From NCBI GenBank assembly GCA_965230515.1, contig OZ246007.1:1116001-1180000 (forward strand): DNA of 64,000 nucleotides, written 5' to 3'. The notes beneath the pieces were generated by a model that saw nothing but the letters and a program-made list of their open reading frames with translations, was not told where the DNA came from and ran no database searches. Shown piece by piece: positions 44,069 to 52,821 of the stretch (positions are counted from its first letter, which is position 1; each line of letters opens with the position of its first letter). This DNA comes from JAJFKB01 sp965230515. GTDB lineage: Bacteria; Pseudomonadota; Gammaproteobacteria; Pseudomonadales; IMCC2047. The position numbers were made by a program, and so were the translations under genes.

Positions 44069-45463
44069 AATACCCTGGGCGGCAGACCGGCCATCTGCTA
44101 TAGCAGTTACTACCAGATCCGATCCTCGTACCATATCCCCGCCCGCAAATATTTTCTGTCGGCTGGTTTGAAAGGAGAACGGATTATGTGAATTTGCCAG
44201 CACCCTGCCCTGTGCATCGGTTTGGATACCGTAATCCTGGAACCAGCCTGCGGGGCTGGGTTTAAAACCAAACGCAAGAATGACGGCATCAGCCCTTACC
44301 TCCTCAGCAGAACCCGGCACAATATTCGGCATTCCCTGAACTGCGCCCATGCCAGCTTTCTGCTCAGTCTCCGCCACTAATACTTTTTCGACCAGATCCA
44401 GGCCATCAATCTGCAAGGGTTGTCTGTTGAACAAAAAACGAACGCCCTCTTCACGGGCATTTACAACCTCCCTCCGCGAACCCGGCATCGCTTTTTCATC
44501 CCGGCGGTAGATGCAGGTCACACTCCTGGCTCCCTGACGAATCGCTGTGCGGTTACAATCCATTGCTGTGTCACCGCCACCAAGCACCACCACTCTGCGA
44601 TCATGCAGATCGATAGTCGGCCAGCGCTGATCCTGTTCACCTAATTGCCTAAAGGCATTTGCGACCAGATAAGGCAAAGCCTGATAAACACCTGTCAATT
44701 GATCTCCCGGTATCTCACCTGTCACCGAACGATAACTACCCATACCCAGAAAGAGGGCATCAAACTCTTTCATCACATCCACGATACTGATCTCTTTTCC
44801 AACCTCCTGATTAAGCCGAAATTCGACACCCATCTTTTCAAAGATCACTCTTCTGCGACGCATCACCGGCTTTTCGAGCTTAAATGAGGGAATACCAAAT
44901 GTGAGCAAACCACCAATTTCTGGATAACGATCAAAAACTACCGGCTTTACACCGTTACGAACCAGTACATCAGCGCAAGCAAGGCCTGCCGGACCAGCAC
45001 CGACCACCGCCACCTGCTTCCCTGTCTGCACAACGCCTGTTATATCGGGATACCAGCCCTGAGCAAGCGCAGAATCCGTTATATATTTTTCGATCGCACC
45101 AATTGTCACGGCACCAAAACCCTGATTCAGAGTACAGGCATCCTCACATAACCGATCCTGAGGGCACACCCGCCCACAAACCTCTGGCAGGCTATTGGTT
45201 TGATGACACAGTTCTACCGCACCGAGGATGTTATTTTCCTCAACCATTTTCAGCCAATTTGGAATATAGTTGTGTACCGGACAATGCCATTCACAATAGG
45301 GATTACCGCAATCGATGCAGCGCCCTGCCTGCTGACCCGCTTGCTCCTGCTCATAAAGATCATGAATCTCTATAAATTCCGATTTCCGCACAGCTTCCGA
45401 TCGCTTTAGCGGCTCACCGCGCACCTGATCAACAAAATGAAAATTCTGTCGCCTTCTTTCCAT
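44045..45463 (-). CDS. gltD: Glutamate synthase small subunit GltD
   Basis: 472 residues. The N-terminal iron-sulfur domain (CIDCGNPYCEWHCPVHNYIP, then CGRVCPQDRLCEDAC) is followed by FAD-binding VAVVGAGPAGLACADVLV and NADPH-binding VVVLGGGDTAMDCNRTA domains. It takes electrons from NADPH and passes them to GltB. Seven bp after gltB, same strand. Confidence 0.95.
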   Translation of the reverse strand: MERRRQNFHFVDQVRGEPLKRSEAVRKSEFIEIHDLYEQEQAGQQAGRCIDCGNPYCEWHCPVHNYIPNWLKMVEENNILGAVELCHQTNSLPEVCGRVCPQDRLCEDACTLNQGFGAVTIGAIEKYITDSALAQGWYPDITGVVQTGKQVAVVGAGPAGLACADVLVRNGVKPVVFDRYPEIGGLLTFGIPSFKLEKPVMRRRRVIFEKMGVEFRLNQEVGKEISIVDVMKEFDALFLGMGSYRSVTGEIPGDQLTGVYQALPYLVANAFRQLGEQDQRWPTIDLHDRRVVVLGGGDTAMDCNRTAIRQGARSVTCIYRRDEKAMPGSRREVVNAREEGVRFLFNRQPLQIDGLDLVEKVLVAETEQKAGMGAVQGMPNIVPGSAEEVRADAVILAFGFKPSPAGWFQDYGIQTDAQGRVLANSHNPFSFQTSRQKIFAGGDMVRGSDLVVTAIADGRSAAQGILAFLGVC

Positions 45464-45469
45464 TCGGTA

Positions 45470-48400
45470 TCACTCCGGTCTCATTCGAGTCTGTTTCAGT
45501 AGTTTATCCAGGGTAGACGCCTTTGTCCGCACCAGCCAAAAACGACCAATGTAGTCGTAGAAATCTGTCTGTAATTGCCGTCCCCACTGGCTATCTGTCA
45601 ATTCCGTATAATCCGCAAGAATATCTCGCAGCAGATTTCTATAGCCCTCCATCTCGCCTCTTAACAAGCGTTGCATTTCAACCAGGTCATGGTTGCAACG
45701 ATCAACAAACCGATTGTTTACGTCCAACACGTAGGAGAAGCCACCAGTCATACCCGCACCAAAGTTGTACCCTGTCTCGCCCAGTACCGTCACAATACCG
45801 CCTGTCATATACTCGCAACAATGGTCACCGGCTGACTCAATCACCGCTTTGGCACCGGAGTTTCGGACCGCAAACCGCTCTCCAGCTCCACCGGCAGCAT
45901 ACAACGTTCCCCCCGTGGCGCCATAGAGGCAGGTATTCCCCACGATTGTTGCTTCCCGGGATAAAAAACCCACTCCTTTTGGCGGTTTGATAATCAGGCA
46001 CCCGCCGGCCATCCCTTTTCCTACATAATCATTGGCATCGCCTTGCAAAGTCATGTGCAGGCCACCACAATTCCACACACCAAAACTCTGCCCTGCACTG
46101 CCCTCTAGCTCTATATGAATGGGATGGCTTTCCATACCGCTATCGCCGTAACACCTGGCAATTTCTCCTGACAATTGCGCACCAATCGCCCTATCACTGT
46201 TTTTAATCCTATAGCGGAAGCCCCCACCTGCGCCCTGATGGATGGCAGGGACGATCTCCTTTACCATTTTGCTTGCCAAATCTTCTGCCAGCGGTGGATC
46301 ATTACGTTCAACCTGACAGCAGCAGGGTTCATTTTCAAGCTGTGGATCCTTTAACAACATGGGCCTCAAATCCAGACTTTGTTGCTTCTCCGTATCACCC
46401 GGCAAGGGTTTGAGCAGTTCCGTTCGCCCAATAATTTCCTCCAGACTTTGGTAGCCCAGTTGAGCCAGCCACTCCCGGGTTTCCCTCGCCACGAAAAGAA
46501 AATAGTTTTTTACTCGATCAACGGTGCCGCTGAAATGCCGGTCACGCAGGTACTGATCCTGAGTGGCAATTCCTGTCGCACAGTTGTTCAAATGGCAGAT
46601 ACGCAGATATTTGCAGCCCAACGCCACCATCGGCGCTGTACCAAAACCAAAGCTCTCCGCGCCCAGAATTGCAGCTTTAATAACATCCAGACCTGTTTTT
46701 AGTCCACCATCAGCCTGCAGTACAATACGGCCCCGCAGACCATTTTCCCTTAACGCCTGGTGTACTTCGCTCAAGCCAAGCTCCCACGCCGAACCTGCAT
46801 GGCGTATTGACGAAAGCGGGCTTGCGCCGGTACCTCCGTCACATCCTGATACAGTGATAAAATCGGCGTACGCTTTGGCGACACCTGATGCCACTGTACC
46901 GACACCCGGCTCGGCCACCAGCTTTACAGAAACCAGCGCAGTTGGATTGATCTGTTTCAAGTCATAGATAAGCTGCGCCAGATCCTCTATCGAGTAGATA
47001 TCATGATGGGGTGGAGGGGAAATCAGGGTTACTCCGGGCGCAGAGTAGCGTAATCGAGCAATCAACTTGTTTACCTTACCGCCGGGCAACTGCCCTCCTT
47101 CACCCGGCTTGGCGCCTTGCGCTATTTTGATCTGAATGACTTCAGCGCTCATCAGATAGCTCGGTGTTACACCAAAGCGCCCGGAAGCCACCTGCTTGAT
47201 TTTTGAGCGCCTAATCGAGCCATGCCGCTCCGGGTCTTCACCACCTTCTCCTGAATTGGACCTTCCCCCCAACTCATTCATGGCCTGCGCCAGAGCTTCG
47301 TGAGCCTCCGGTGACAAGGCGCCCAAAGACATGCCCGCCGTTTCAAACCGTTTGAGTATCGACTCAACCGGCTCCACATTTTCAATACCTATTGCGGTTC
47401 TGTTGCTGACCGGAGCAAGCAGGTCACGCAGCATAGCCGGTTCTCTTCGATTTACCTGTTCGGCATAATCCCGATAACTGGCATAGTCATCTGTTCGCAC
47501 TGCTCTTTGCAGCCGCGTCACCACTTCCGGATTAAAAGCATGGTATTCGCCACCATGCACGTATCTGAATAATCCTCCCACCTCCGGTTTGGTTTGAGCC
47601 TGCCACGCATCCCGGTGTATCTGTTCCTGTTCCTGTTGTAGCTGCCTGAATGTCATACCCTGTATTCTGCTCGCGACACCTCTAAAACACAGTTCGATCA
47701 CCTCATCGTGCAGCCCCAACGCCTCAAACAGTTGCGCACCACGATAGGAGCTGATGGTCGATATACCCATTTTCGAGAGTATCTTTTGCAATCCTTTATT
47801 AATACCTCGACGGTAGTTGACCCGCGCCTGACGCGCCCGAACCGCAAGCTCTCCTTTGCTCGCCATTTCATTGAGCAGGAGATAGCTGAGATAGGGGAAT
47901 ACCGCAGAAGCACCAAACCCGATCAACAGCGCAAACTGGTGTGCATCTCTCGCCTGCGCTGTTTCAACGATAATATTTGCCTGACAACGCAGCCCTTTGT
48001 CGATCAGACGATGATGCACGACACCAGTTGCCAATAGCGAATGCATGGTAAGTTGGGTTTTATCGATATTACGATCAGTCAGGTGGAGCAACACGAACCC
48101 TTTTTCCACCAGCGACTGTGCGCGATCCGCCAGCATCTCAAGTGCTCGCTCCAAACCAAGCGATGGTTGGTAGTTCAAGCTGAGCGTCACTACACGGAAC
48201 CCTGTCACGCCAGCCGCGACGATCTGGTCAAATTTGTTGATTGATAATACCGGAGAATTGAGCAGCGCACGCCGGGCATGAGCCTCTGTCTCCACAAACA
48301 GGTTACGTTTTTCACCCAGGTGTGTATCCAGCGACATCACCAGCGCTTCGCGCAGGGGATCAATAGCCGGATTTGTCACCTGTGCGAATTGCTGACGGAA

Positions 48401-49921
48401 ATAGTCGCTCAACGGGCGGCACCGCTTCGACATCACCGCAAGCGGCGTGTCGTCTCCCATCGAACCGACCGGCTCCTGCCCGGTCTCACACAGCACTCTA
48501 AGTACCCTTTCCTTTTCCTCGAGGGTAAGCTGAAACAGTTTTGAGTAGACCGCTATATGCCCATCCGGCAAACTCACCTCTACCTGCCTGGTATCGGTCA
48601 GTGATGAAGTGATTCGACATACTCCGTCCTTCAGCCAGCGCTTATAAGGCTTGGCGCGTTTCAGCAGTTCATCAACCTCCGGTGTACAAAGTACCTTTCC
48701 GGTTTGTGTATCAATAGACAATATTTGACCCGGGCCGATCCGACCTTTGGAAACCACCTGTTCCGGCGCACAGGGATAAACGCCAGTCTCCGAGGCCAGC
48801 AGAATATAGTCGTTTCGGGAAAGCAACCACCTGGCCGGTCTGAGTCCGTTCCTGTCAAGCAGACAAACCGCGCACCGGCCATCAGTCAATACCACACCCG
48901 CCGGCCCATCCCAGGGCTCCATATGCATGGCACTGTACTCATAAAAGGCGCGCAGATCCGAGTCCATGGTTTCAGCGTGTGGCTGCCACGCCGAAGGCAC
49001 CATTAAACGTAGTGCCCTGTACAAATTCATTCCACCTGCCAGTAGCAGTTCCAGCATATTGTCCATGCTGGCCGAATCGGACCCACCCGGTTCAATGATC
49101 GGCCGTAATGCGTTTATATCGGGTAATTGCTCAGATGCCAACACCGCCATTCTAGCGCGCGCCCAGTTGCGATTGCCCTGTATGGTATTAATCTCCCCGT
49201 TATGGGCTAGCAGTCGAAAGGGCTGCGCCAAAGGCCATTTCGGCTGCGTATTGGTGGAATAGCGTTGATGGAATACGCAGATGGATGCAATCAGGCTTTG
49301 TTCGCCAAGATCGGGATAGAACGCCTTTAGGTCACGGGGCATGACCAATGCCTTGTATACGATCACACGGCTCGATAAACTACAGACATAGCAGGTTTTG
49401 TGCCCGCTCAATCTCCTTTCCGCTTTCTTTCTCGCGACAAACAACTTCACCTCTGCCTGCTCCTCAGTCAGAGCTCCTATATCGACAAACAGTTGCTCGA
49501 TACGTGGCCTGTTTGCCAGGGCAATCGGCCCACAAACATCCTGATTAACCGGCACCTTGCGCCACCCTAATACCGTAAATCCCTGAGTTTTAAGGCTGGA
49601 CTCCAGGATATCCCGCTCTATGGCTGCCTCTTTATCGCGCATTGATAGAAACAACATACCCAGCGCGAGCTTATTAAAAGCAGTTTGCGGAAAAAGCTGG
49701 TGCGCAATTTCATTGAAGAATTGTTCAGGAAGGGTAAAAAGCAGACCGCAGCCATCACCGGTTTTATGATCGGCTGCAATACCGCCCCGGTGGGTCATAC
49801 TGGTTAGGGAATCGATTGCCGTCTTAAGCAGATCGTGACTGGCCTTTCCATGCAAATGCGCGATAAGCCCAAAACCGCAACTGTCCCTCTGTTCATCACA
49901 GGAATAAAGTACGCGGTTCAT
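45470..49921 (-). CDS. gltB: Glutamate synthase large subunit GltB
   Basis: 1483 residues from the ATG at 49921. That start gives MNRVLYSCDEQRDSCGFG, aligned with the pseudomonad propeptide that is cut before the catalytic Cys; a further ATG at 49999 would add 26 residues and is less likely. Domains: class II amidotransferase (nucleophile Cys of CGFGLIAHLHG), central domain, FMN/synthase domain (SSIRHAGSAWELGLSEVHQAL), the 3Fe-4S cluster cysteines in CKYLRICHLNNCATG, and the C-terminal beta-helix. With GltD it makes two glutamates from glutamine and 2-oxoglutarate. Confidence 0.95.
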   Translation of the reverse strand: MNRVLYSCDEQRDSCGFGLIAHLHGKASHDLLKTAIDSLTSMTHRGGIAADHKTGDGCGLLFTLPEQFFNEIAHQLFPQTAFNKLALGMLFLSMRDKEAAIERDILESSLKTQGFTVLGWRKVPVNQDVCGPIALANRPRIEQLFVDIGALTEEQAEVKLFVARKKAERRLSGHKTCYVCSLSSRVIVYKALVMPRDLKAFYPDLGEQSLIASICVFHQRYSTNTQPKWPLAQPFRLLAHNGEINTIQGNRNWARARMAVLASEQLPDINALRPIIEPGGSDSASMDNMLELLLAGGMNLYRALRLMVPSAWQPHAETMDSDLRAFYEYSAMHMEPWDGPAGVVLTDGRCAVCLLDRNGLRPARWLLSRNDYILLASETGVYPCAPEQVVSKGRIGPGQILSIDTQTGKVLCTPEVDELLKRAKPYKRWLKDGVCRITSSLTDTRQVEVSLPDGHIAVYSKLFQLTLEEKERVLRVLCETGQEPVGSMGDDTPLAVMSKRCRPLSDYFRQQFAQVTNPAIDPLREALVMSLDTHLGEKRNLFVETEAHARRALLNSPVLSINKFDQIVAAGVTGFRVVTLSLNYQPSLGLERALEMLADRAQSLVEKGFVLLHLTDRNIDKTQLTMHSLLATGVVHHRLIDKGLRCQANIIVETAQARDAHQFALLIGFGASAVFPYLSYLLLNEMASKGELAVRARQARVNYRRGINKGLQKILSKMGISTISSYRGAQLFEALGLHDEVIELCFRGVASRIQGMTFRQLQQEQEQIHRDAWQAQTKPEVGGLFRYVHGGEYHAFNPEVVTRLQRAVRTDDYASYRDYAEQVNRREPAMLRDLLAPVSNRTAIGIENVEPVESILKRFETAGMSLGALSPEAHEALAQAMNELGGRSNSGEGGEDPERHGSIRRSKIKQVASGRFGVTPSYLMSAEVIQIKIAQGAKPGEGGQLPGGKVNKLIARLRYSAPGVTLISPPPHHDIYSIEDLAQLIYDLKQINPTALVSVKLVAEPGVGTVASGVAKAYADFITVSGCDGGTGASPLSSIRHAGSAWELGLSEVHQALRENGLRGRIVLQADGGLKTGLDVIKAAILGAESFGFGTAPMVALGCKYLRICHLNNCATGIATQDQYLRDRHFSGTVDRVKNYFLFVARETREWLAQLGYQSLEEIIGRTELLKPLPGDTEKQQSLDLRPMLLKDPQLENEPCCCQVERNDPPLAEDLASKMVKEIVPAIHQGAGGGFRYRIKNSDRAIGAQLSGEIARCYGDSGMESHPIHIELEGSAGQSFGVWNCGGLHMTLQGDANDYVGKGMAGGCLIIKPPKGVGFLSREATIVGNTCLYGATGGTLYAAGGAGERFAVRNSGAKAVIESAGDHCCEYMTGGIVTVLGETGYNFGAGMTGGFSYVLDVNNRFVDRCNHDLVEMQRLLRGEMEGYRNLLRDILADYTELTDSQWGRQLQTDFYDYIGRFWLVRTKASTLDKLLKQTRMRPE

Positions 49922-50378
49922 AAGGTTGCGTTCGACAGGCGCCGCTGGAGACTCGGTATGGCATAGCACAGACAGCGCGCCGCAAGCAAACAGCGCCATA
50001 CATCGAATTAAATCATTTACTTAGCAACAACTTAATGAGTTGCTTACTCCATTAGACTCCTACCTGAAAAATTTTGCAACAGGACAAAGTTCTCCAATAT
50101 TGGTAACAAACATTTGTACTAATCCTTGTAACCACTGCCAATCCAACAGATGAAAAGCATACTAATCCACCACAATTTAAGACGAAGCACTTCCTGAGGA
50201 ATCAACTGCTTGTCAGGCGTGCAGGCATTTATTAACGATTCAAAATCAATAGATTAATTGGGTTAGCGGCCATTTAATGGTATATTAGCCGCCCATTTTG
50301 GATACCGGATTACCGTTCATTTTCTGAAGCTGTACCCATTTCGTCTTTTTTATTTTCACGCAACAAAGGAAACAACCA
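49922..50378. other. Divergent gltB/cofE intergenic region
   Basis: About 457 bp without a clear gene (380 bp if gltB starts at 49999). Contains the cof promoter at 50258-50286 and, upstream of gltB, an imperfect inverted repeat (AGCAAC ... GTTGCT, 50023-50044) of unknown meaning. AT-rich in the middle. No RNA gene or terminator recognised. Confidence 0.55.
50258..50286 (+). promoter_or_regulatory. Candidate promoter of cofEDC
   Basis: TTGGGT (50258-50263), 17-bp spacer, TATATT (50281-50286). It gives a leader of about 85 bases before cofE, which has an AAAGGA ribosome site. Confidence 0.55.
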
Positions 50379-51137
50379 ATGGCAGCCACGCTGGAACTAA
50401 CTGCGCTTGAAGGCTTCCCGCTCATCAAACCGGGCGAATCGCTGCTACCGGCTGTTTTACGGGCATTGGAGCAGAATGGTATCGAGTTGCAATCCGGTGA
50501 TATTCTGGTGTTCGCCCAGAAAATTGTGTCCAAATCGGAAAACCGGTTTGCGCGACTGTCTGAAACCAAGGCCTCCCCTGAAGCTGAAGAAATCGCAAAG
50601 TCCTGTGACAAAGATCCGCGCATGGTTCAGCTGATTCTGAACGAGTCCGACCAGGTTATTAGAGCCACACGCGGAGTGCTGATTGTCCGTCACAAACTGG
50701 GGCACGTAATGGCCAACGCCGGACTGGATCAATCCAACATTGGCAAAGATGAAGATTTTTTTCTGCTGCTTCCTGAAGATCCTGATCTTAGCGCACGGCA
50801 GTTACAATCGGCCTTGAAGAAGGCAACCGGAGTATCCATTGGGATCGTTATTTGCGACAGTTTCGGACGTCCCTGGCGAATGGGCACCACTGGCGTGTGC
50901 ATTGGCTGCGCGGGTATCAGTCCGGTACGCGACCAGCGCGGCGAACAGGATCTGTTCGGCAAAGTACTGCAGGTCACCATGCCGGCCAAGGGCGATGAAA
51001 TTGCCGCTGCGGCATCGCTGATTATGGGAGAAGCATCGGAGGGAACCCCCATTGTTCATCTTCGAGGTCTGGATAACGGTGGTGATGGCCAAACCAGTGA
51101 CCTGATTAGACCACTGGAAGAAGATCTATTCACCTGA
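50379..51137 (+). CDS. cofE: Coenzyme F420:L-glutamate ligase CofE
   Basis: 252 residues. GTP-dependent enzyme adding glutamates to the F420 tail. Family segments are all visible: SGDILVFAQKIVSKSENR (about 39-56), HVMANAGLDQSNI (about 109-121), CDSFGRPWRMGTTGVCIGCAGI (about 159-180) and AAASLIMGEASEGTPIVHLRGL. It is the stand-alone archaeal-like form, without the C-terminal nitroreductase domain of mycobacterial FbiB. First gene of a compact cofE-cofD-cofC set; the FO synthase genes (cofG/cofH or fbiC) are not in the window. Confidence 0.92.
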   Translation: MAATLELTALEGFPLIKPGESLLPAVLRALEQNGIELQSGDILVFAQKIVSKSENRFARLSETKASPEAEEIAKSCDKDPRMVQLILNESDQVIRATRGVLIVRHKLGHVMANAGLDQSNIGKDEDFFLLLPEDPDLSARQLQSALKKATGVSIGIVICDSFGRPWRMGTTGVCIGCAGISPVRDQRGEQDLFGKVLQVTMPAKGDEIAAAASLIMGEASEGTPIVHLRGLDNGGDGQTSDLIRPLEEDLFT

Positions 51138-51174
51138 ACCTGCATTCCTCCAACCAACAGGATTTTTATATTCA

Positions 51175-52131
51175 ATGAACTGGCCTAAGGACAAGAAAGT
51201 ACTGGCGCTTTGCGGTGGTGTCGGTGGTGCCAAACTGGCACTCGGATTAACAAAAATACTGCCTCCGGATCAGCTTTCCATTGTTGTAAATACGGCCGAT
51301 GATTTTGATCATATGGGTCTTAGAATTTGCCCGGATCTTGATACGGTTTGCTATACGCTATCGGGATTAAGCAACCAGGAAGCAGGGTGGGGACGTGCTG
51401 ACGAATCCTGGCGTTGTATGGATGCACTGCAACAACTTCAGGGCGAAACCTGGTTCAGATTGGGTGACCTGGATCTCGCCACCCACCTGTACCGGCGAAC
51501 AGAACTGGATAAAGGATTAACCCTAAGCGAAGTAACCGCATCTCTTTGTAAAAAAATTGGTATTGCACACCCCATTATTCCAATGACCGATTCACCGATC
51601 AGAACCGAAGTAAAAACCAAGTCTGGCTGGCTGCCTTTCCAGCGCTATTTTGTGGAGCAACAGTGCCAACCGGAAATCAGTGAGATTCGGTTTATTGGTT
51701 CCGAACTGGCCGAACCCAGTCCTGAATTTATTAATCAGCTGTCCAGCACGGACCTGGGTTGCGTGGTGATCTGCCCTTCCAACCCCTTCCTCAGCATCGA
51801 CCCGCTGCTCTCTTTAAAGAGTATCAGGGACACATTGGCTAACCTTAAAGTACCTGTGATCGCAGTTTCACCCGTGATCGGCGGCAAAGCAGTCAAAGGT
51901 CCAACTGCAAAAATCATGAAAGAGCTGTCTCTTGAAATTACCGGGACGACCGTAGCTGAACATTACAGCGAGTTCCTGACTGGATTTGTGATCGACAGCT
52001 GCGATGCGGCGCAACAGAATTCACTGCCTTCGCACCTCGCGGTCCATGTCTGCAATACACTGATGAAAACGTTGAACGACCGCATCACGCTTGCCGGTGA
52101 ATGCCTTCAGTTTGCCGCAAAGGAAGCATAG
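51175..52131 (+). CDS. cofD: 2-phospho-L-lactate (or analogue) transferase CofD
   Basis: 318 residues. Transfers the phospho-(hydroxy)acid from its GDP/GPP-activated form onto FO to give F420-0 or a precursor. Signature segments: ALCGGVGGAKLALGL (about 11-25), NTADDFDHMGLRICPDLDT (about 39-57), PMTDSPIRT, and SPVIGGKAVKGPTAKIM near 245-260. These are typical CofD motifs and the length is right. 37 bp after cofE; 3 bp before the GTG of cofC. Confidence 0.94.
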   Translation: MNWPKDKKVLALCGGVGGAKLALGLTKILPPDQLSIVVNTADDFDHMGLRICPDLDTVCYTLSGLSNQEAGWGRADESWRCMDALQQLQGETWFRLGDLDLATHLYRRTELDKGLTLSEVTASLCKKIGIAHPIIPMTDSPIRTEVKTKSGWLPFQRYFVEQQCQPEISEIRFIGSELAEPSPEFINQLSSTDLGCVVICPSNPFLSIDPLLSLKSIRDTLANLKVPVIAVSPVIGGKAVKGPTAKIMKELSLEITGTTVAEHYSEFLTGFVIDSCDAAQQNSLPSHLAVHVCNTLMKTLNDRITLAGECLQFAAKEA

Positions 52132-52134
52132 AAC

Positions 52135-52821
52135 GTGTCTCTTTGGGCCATCGTGCCGTTGAAAATTATCACCTCCAGCAAGCAACGGTTGTCCGGTGTG
52201 CTCTCCAGCCAACAGCGTATTCAGCTGACTTTGGCAATGGCGCAGGACGTACTCACTACGCTGCAGGCATGTAACGAGATCGATCACCTGTTACTGGTAT
52301 CCGGTGATCAGGTGGCTCAACAGCTCTGTGAGGCCAGCGGTGCTAGATGGTTGAAACCGGAAAAACAGGAAGGGCTAAACAAAGATCTTGAATTTGCCTG
52401 CCATTACGCGCATTCCCAGGCTGCAGATCATTGTCTTATTTTGCATGCCGATCTGCCATTGCTTCACAGCAGCCAGATCGATCAACTTATTCGTGAAGCG
52501 AGGGATCTTATCAATGATTCAAAGGAGCCGTCCATCGCCATCGTACCTTGCAAACAGGGCACCGGAAGCAACCTGCTTTACGCGCCATTACCTTTTCCAT
52601 TGCCACTGGTTTACGGTCAGGGAAGTTTCCAGCGATTCCAGGACGAGGCTGCAAAACAACAAATCAAATGCCACAGCCTCGCATTAAAAAATGGTGACCT
52701 GGATGTCGATATCCCGGCCGACCTGGATACGCTACGACGAAGAATTAATGCAGCCGGTCAGTCCTCGGCGAAAGCAACGCGTTTAGCGCTTGCGGAGATG
52801 GACCAGACGCAAACCGACTGA
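52135..52821 (+). CDS. cofC: 2-phospho-L-lactate (or 3-phosphoglycerate) guanylyltransferase CofC
   Basis: 228 residues from a GTG. Nucleotidyltransferase fold: WAIVPLKIITSSKQRLSGVLS (N-terminal NTP-binding loop), LLLVSGD, LNKDLEFACHYA, LHADLPLLHSSQIDQLI (metal-binding DLP), and CKQGTGSNLLYAPLPFPLPLVYGQGSFQRF. It activates the acid used to build the F420 tail; some proteobacterial enzymes prefer 3-phosphoglycerate, and the choice cannot be read here. The last 77 bp overlap the antisense cytochrome gene. Confidence 0.9.
   Translation: MSLWAIVPLKIITSSKQRLSGVLSSQQRIQLTLAMAQDVLTTLQACNEIDHLLLVSGDQVAQQLCEASGARWLKPEKQEGLNKDLEFACHYAHSQAADHCLILHADLPLLHSSQIDQLIREARDLINDSKEPSIAIVPCKQGTGSNLLYAPLPFPLPLVYGQGSFQRFQDEAAKQQIKCHSLALKNGDLDVDIPADLDTLRRRINAAGQSSAKATRLALAEMDQTQTD

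Noticed and set aside
50023..50044. Inverted repeat AGCAAC...GTTGCT upstream of gltB as an operator or RNA hairpin
   Set aside because: Only six-base arms with a ten-base spacer in AT-rich DNA; too weak to call.
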